NCBI GenBank assembly: GCA_040882555.1
Contig: JBBEBC010000141.1
Span: 1 to 64,000, forward strand
Source of the DNA: M30B66 sp040882555
GTDB lineage: Bacteria; Bacteroidota; Bacteroidia; M30B66
Length of the DNA: 64,000 nucleotides
Direction: 5' to 3'
Shown: piece by piece, positions 61,037 to 64,000 of the stretch
Position numbering within the stretch: the stretch's first letter is position 1
How the letters are laid out: every line of letters begins with the position of its first letter
Program-made: the position numbers and the translations under genes
Notes under the pieces: generated by a model
What the model was told of the DNA's origin: nothing
Seen by the model: the letters and a program-made list of their open reading frames with translations, nothing else
The model's database searches: none

Positions 61037-61995
61037 AATAATTCTAAGATAAACCCGGCCTGGTCGCCCTTTCTTGAGAGGTTATACTCATTAGCTTTTT
61101 TGTCGTATTCCAATAATTGTGTTTCATTAAAAATACTTCTCTCGCGACTAATTTTTAAGGAATTTGGTTCGAAGAAAGAAATATCAGCTTTGTTTTCTTC
61201 GCTGCCTGTAAATTGAAAAGCGGTGCTATCAAAAAATATTTCAGTTACTATATATCCAAGCGATTTAGCCAACAGGTTAAAACTTTTCAGCGAGTGAACA
61301 GAGAAGTGCCTTGGAGCATCAATTTGAACCCAATGCTCTCTGTATTGGTAAAAGGCTTCGTTAATGATTGGCATTCTGATAAGTAGTTTGCCGCCTTTGG
61401 CCAGCAAGGGCTTCAGACTATTAAGCACCTGATCTTGATCAGGCATATGCTCAAAAGAATGATGCATCATAATTAGCTTGTATTTGTCATTGTTGCCCAA
61501 TTCAGAAATTCCACCTTTCATGATAGGAAAGGGTAATTCCACCTTTATTTCTGGAAGAAAAGGATCCAAGCCTTTGAGCTTAGTAAAGCCATGCTTGTGA
61601 AATTCATAGAGAATATCTCCATTTCCGCAGCCAAAATCTAGAATCGGGTCACTAAAAGAAATTCCTGTTCTATGTTTCCAATCCAAAATTGTATTAAAAG
61701 CCAGAGAATTCCAGATAGGATGGAGGAAGCTATCATAAAGCTTCGCTCTAGCTGCCCAGAACGCAGCTCTTAATCCTTGAATTTGAATATGAGGTTTATG
61801 CTGGGTGTAGTAGCCTTGCTGATAGTACTTTTCAATATTTACGGGAAGTTCTATGAGTTCAAAATACTCGCAGTTTCTACAAAATCGATATAAATGCACT
61901 TCGCGCCATCCATTGCGCATTTCCTTTACCGGAATGGCTTCTGTTTCCGAGCTTATGCAGATGGAGCAGTTGTTATTTTCGCTTGCTTCAGTCAT
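61033..61995 (-). CDS. class I SAM methyltransferase with N-terminal zinc knuckle
   Basis: A 320-residue protein. The N-terminal part has CSIC (10-13 region) and CRNCEYF cysteine pairs, then the methyltransferase domain with motif I ILDFGCGNGDILYEFHKHG, LKGLDPF, IMMHHSFEHMPDQ and LKPLLAKGGKLLIRMP. This pairing of a small zinc site and Methyltransf_23 occurs in sugar and polysaccharide C- or O-methyltransferases. It abuts the Wzy gene and overlaps the GT4 gene, so methylation of the polymer is predicted. Position of the methyl group unknown. Confidence 0.85.
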   Translation of the reverse strand: MTEASENNNCSICISSETEAIPVKEMRNGWREVHLYRFCRNCEYFELIELPVNIEKYYQQGYYTQHKPHIQIQGLRAAFWAARAKLYDSFLHPIWNSLAFNTILDWKHRTGISFSDPILDFGCGNGDILYEFHKHGFTKLKGLDPFLPEIKVELPFPIMKGGISELGNNDKYKLIMMHHSFEHMPDQDQVLNSLKPLLAKGGKLLIRMPIINEAFYQYREHWVQIDAPRHFSVHSLKSFNLLAKSLGYIVTEIFFDSTAFQFTGSEENKADISFFEPNSLKISRERSIFNETQLLEYDKKANEYNLSRKGDQAGFILELL

Positions 61996-63417
61996 TTATT
62001 GTTTCGATTTAATCAACCTAAAATTAAGTCGCGAGTATATTGCTAGAAAGAGAGCTAATAAAGCGGAATAATTAGCAAATTTAGGTGGATGGTAGAATTC
62101 TACAAAAAGGCTGAACAATTCAGTTGTAAAGAGTGTGATGAAATAATATAGGATGGTAAGAGCAAGCAATAACTCGAAAATATGGTTTTTAATTAAGGCG
62201 AAATGTTGTTTAAAAAACCTTCCAGCTTTTAAGGCCATAATTATGATACTTACATGAATGAATATCGGAAGTATCAATCCAATGAAGCCTAAACGCATGG
62301 TGGAACCGTAAATCTGAACTTCGCTAGAAGCATCAAGAGCTAGACCGAGAATACTTCCAGACTCTTTCATTGCAATAACCTCGCTCCAAGGAGCTGGATA
62401 ATAGCCAATTCCCATGAGTGGGTGATCAATAATGATCTGTTTAACAAATACTAAATCACCACCACCCGATACTCTGTAATCAGTCAAATTATTTGATTTG
62501 TCGGGGTCTAGAAATTGAAAAAGATTTTCAAGAATATCTGCAGAAAAATCAATGTAAACAGGAAAAAAGACTAATAATAAAAGCAAAGGCAAAAGGAGAA
62601 AGTTTATCAGTTTTCTGTACCCCGGCCCGAATGATTTGCCTGATATATAGCTTGTTAGAAGAGGTATGCTTATAAGCATAAAAAGAATTCTAATAAACTC
62701 CCGTCTGGTTAGCGTAAGCACAATTGTAATGAACATTAATGAAGTCAAAAGAATGATAACCCTTTGAAAATGCCTAGGTAATCTATCTTTTAAAAACAAG
62801 GAAATAATCCCCATCGGCAGGATGTAGTAGGATAAACCATAGCTCAATAGTGAAATGCGGTCTTCCTCCACAAAGCGAGTGAATTTATAAACTGGAACAA
62901 TCTCAATCCCTGTGAGAACAGTAAAAAAGAAGGCCAAAAACATGAGTGATGCAGTGTAAAGCAGGGGCTTCAATAGCTTATTTATACTCATGTAACCAAA
63001 TTGATAAACTGCAAGAAATATAAAAGGACAGTATAGGAATTGGCGGTTTTTCTGCAAGAATAGCATGAAGTCGTTATAACCATAGTGCATCGGCACAAAA
63101 TAGCCATACACAAAAGTGAAGTAGAGAGAATACACTATAAATACAGCCAAATACTGTCGATGAATTCTGAACTTAGTCTCTATTTTCCAGTAGCCTGAAA
63201 CTCTCCAAGCTACCATCATAAGCACAAAGAATAGGTCGTAAGGCTTTATTCTACCTAATAAACCCATGTCTAATAAACCAGCAAAAAATCCTCCCGGATC
63301 AAAATAGAGTAAAAAGCAGGTCCAAAAAAGGGTGTCAGTATGTTCCGTGAGCCACTTGAAATATAATAATCCAAAAGCTGTCAGTGCGACTAAAAAAAAC
63401 ACCAAATAAATACTCAT
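61996..63417 (-). CDS. wzy: O-antigen polymerase (Wzy-like) membrane protein
   Basis: A 473-residue protein with about 12 hydrophobic segments and a large external loop (about 290-380) containing DYRVSGGGDLVFVKQIIIDHPLMGIGYYPAP, in which the H-P-x-x-G-x-G motif is the O-antigen ligase/polymerase signature; shown here only in parts. With Wzx, Wzc and Wza present, Wzy is the expected role. It is the first gene of the long minus-strand arm. Confidence 0.85.
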   Translation of the reverse strand: MSIYLVFFLVALTAFGLLYFKWLTEHTDTLFWTCFLLYFDPGGFFAGLLDMGLLGRIKPYDLFFVLMMVAWRVSGYWKIETKFRIHRQYLAVFIVYSLYFTFVYGYFVPMHYGYNDFMLFLQKNRQFLYCPFIFLAVYQFGYMSINKLLKPLLYTASLMFLAFFFTVLTGIEIVPVYKFTRFVEEDRISLLSYGLSYYILPMGIISLFLKDRLPRHFQRVIILLTSLMFITIVLTLTRREFIRILFMLISIPLLTSYISGKSFGPGYRKLINFLLLPLLLLLVFFPVYIDFSADILENLFQFLDPDKSNNLTDYRVSGGGDLVFVKQIIIDHPLMGIGYYPAPWSEVIAMKESGSILGLALDASSEVQIYGSTMRLGFIGLILPIFIHVSIIIMALKAGRFFKQHFALIKNHIFELLLALTILYYFITLFTTELFSLFVEFYHPPKFANYSALLALFLAIYSRLNFRLIKSKQ

Positions 63418-63538
63418 CGGTTAATGACGTATTTATAGATACAGTTCAAGAAAACAACTGCAATCATTGGGTCTTTTTTGTCTGTTATGCTTTTCAAAAC
63501 AGCTTGTTTGAATTCTTTTGGTTGACTCGTTTATTGCA

Positions 63539-63546
63539 CAAATATA
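63539..63546 (-). promoter_or_regulatory. candidate -7 box (TATATTTG) for the minus-strand polysaccharide arm
   Basis: On the minus strand TATATTTG fits TAnnTTTG, about 120 bases before the wzy ATG at 63417. No -33 TTG at the usual distance. It is the best box in the divergent intergenic region 63418-63706. Confidence 0.35.
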
Positions 63547-63706
63547 TTCTTTAGCGGCTGTTTGTTTTGAATTAATACTTTAATCAATGCTATCAATCAA
63601 AAGCGGCTAAATTCGAATTTTCATACCACAAAAGGACTTGCGCCTTGCAAAATGATTAGAAAGGTTATTCAAATCATTAATTTGCAAAATAGATTTGAAG
63701 CGAATT

Positions 63707-64000
63707 ATGACGAATTTTCATCTCATCTGGGAAAAATGGCTCGAGAAGCAAAATGCAGAGCATAGAAACTTGGCCCATTATTACGCTAATTTGCTACTTA
63801 ATGTCGATCACCGAATCTATCCACGCATGAGCTATGGAGCGAGTTTTTTGTACCGTTTCGGTCCAATTGGTTATTTTAATACGGATAAACAAGGTTTATA
63901 TTTTGGCTTTTACTGGGGCAAATTATTGCTAGAGTCAAAAGGGGCAGAGCTTTTTGAACAAGATGATCGAAAGATGGTTAAGCTTGTTAGATTATTGAGT
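63707..64000 (+). CDS. DUF1801-like protein, 3' part cut by window edge
   Basis: From ATG at 63707 a frame runs open for 98 codons to the window edge. It reads MTNFHLIWEKWLEKQNAEHR, then VDHRIYPRMSYGASFLYRFG, PIGYFNTDKQGLYFGFYWGK and LLESKGAELFEQDDRKMVKL. The Y-G-x-x-F/Y strand pattern with a G-L-Y-F-G-F segment resembles the YdhG/DUF1801 fold, which has no well-defined function. It is divergent from the polysaccharide locus and marks its right border. The C-terminal end is outside the window. Confidence 0.65.
   Translation, partial: MTNFHLIWEKWLEKQNAEHRNLAHYYANLLLNVDHRIYPRMSYGASFLYRFGPIGYFNTDKQGLYFGFYWGKLLLESKGAELFEQDDRKMVKLVRLLS

Noticed and set aside
1..64000. tRNA, rRNA, CRISPR array, insertion sequence or integrase
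   Set aside because: No T-loop-like GTTCRANNC segments in a tRNA context, no regularly spaced repeats and no transposase or recombinase motifs were seen while reading both strands.

Overview
The window is AT-rich, densely coded DNA from a member of the Bacteroidota, most likely a gliding or T9SS-bearing Flavobacteriia-type organism. The signs are: two secreted proteins with type IX (Por) C-terminal sorting tails, the gliding lipoprotein GldD beside mutY and ssb, a DUF4271-HemD pair, Bacteroidota-type -7 promoter boxes (TAnnTTTG) before several genes, almost no Shine-Dalgarno sequences, and many outer-membrane-barrel, WG-repeat and YES-repeat secreted proteins. I found no rRNA, tRNA, CRISPR array or insertion sequence.

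Region 1 (1-24 kb) is mostly housekeeping. In order it holds: an MFS transporter running off the left edge (with an apparent frameshift) and a monoacylglycerol-lipase-like hydrolase; a nuclease/phosphatase and a glutathione peroxidase; the block HemD/DUF4271, rnpA, yidD and an S41 protease; a T9SS cargo protein; a radical SAM/SPASM protein; a polyprenyl diphosphate synthase with two nucleotide-sugar genes (epimerase, rfbA); a large RND/MMPL exporter and a DinB protein; RNase E/G, a 29-residue mS38/COX24-like ribosomal-type protein, a TPR protein and HU; then mutY, a T9SS delta-60 cargo gene, ssb and gldD (no gldE in between), and heme A synthase.

Region 2 (24-33 kb) is a plus-strand run: methyltransferase, citrate synthase, two unrecognised proteins, GNAT acetyltransferase, dCMP deaminase, a second S41 protease and DsbD.

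Region 3 (33-42 kb) is an accessory island of exported proteins: two barrel-like proteins, two short secreted repeat proteins of the DUF6150 kind plus a broken third copy, an ORF6N (phage antirepressor-type) gene wedged among them and carrying a 43-bp near-perfect palindrome, a lipoprotein and a 1116-residue WG-repeat protein. The intergenic stretch 32987-33343 holds an unusual density of perfect inverted repeats that could fold as RNA.

Region 4 (42-63.4 kb) is a Wzx/Wzy-type surface polysaccharide locus. A plus-strand arm (sugar amidotransferase, GT4, Wzx flippase) converges on a long minus-strand arm (Wzy, methyltransferase, four glycosyltransferases, a membrane protein, a second amidotransferase, HisH- and HisF-like subunits, DUF354, WecB, initiating sugar transferase, Wza, Wzc). 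HisH would make ammonia, the HisF-like barrel would channel it and the WbpG-like enzyme would use it to convert an acetamido group of a sugar into an acetamidino group. This predicts an amidinated sugar in the exported polymer. The last gene, at the right edge, is a partial DUF1801-like protein.
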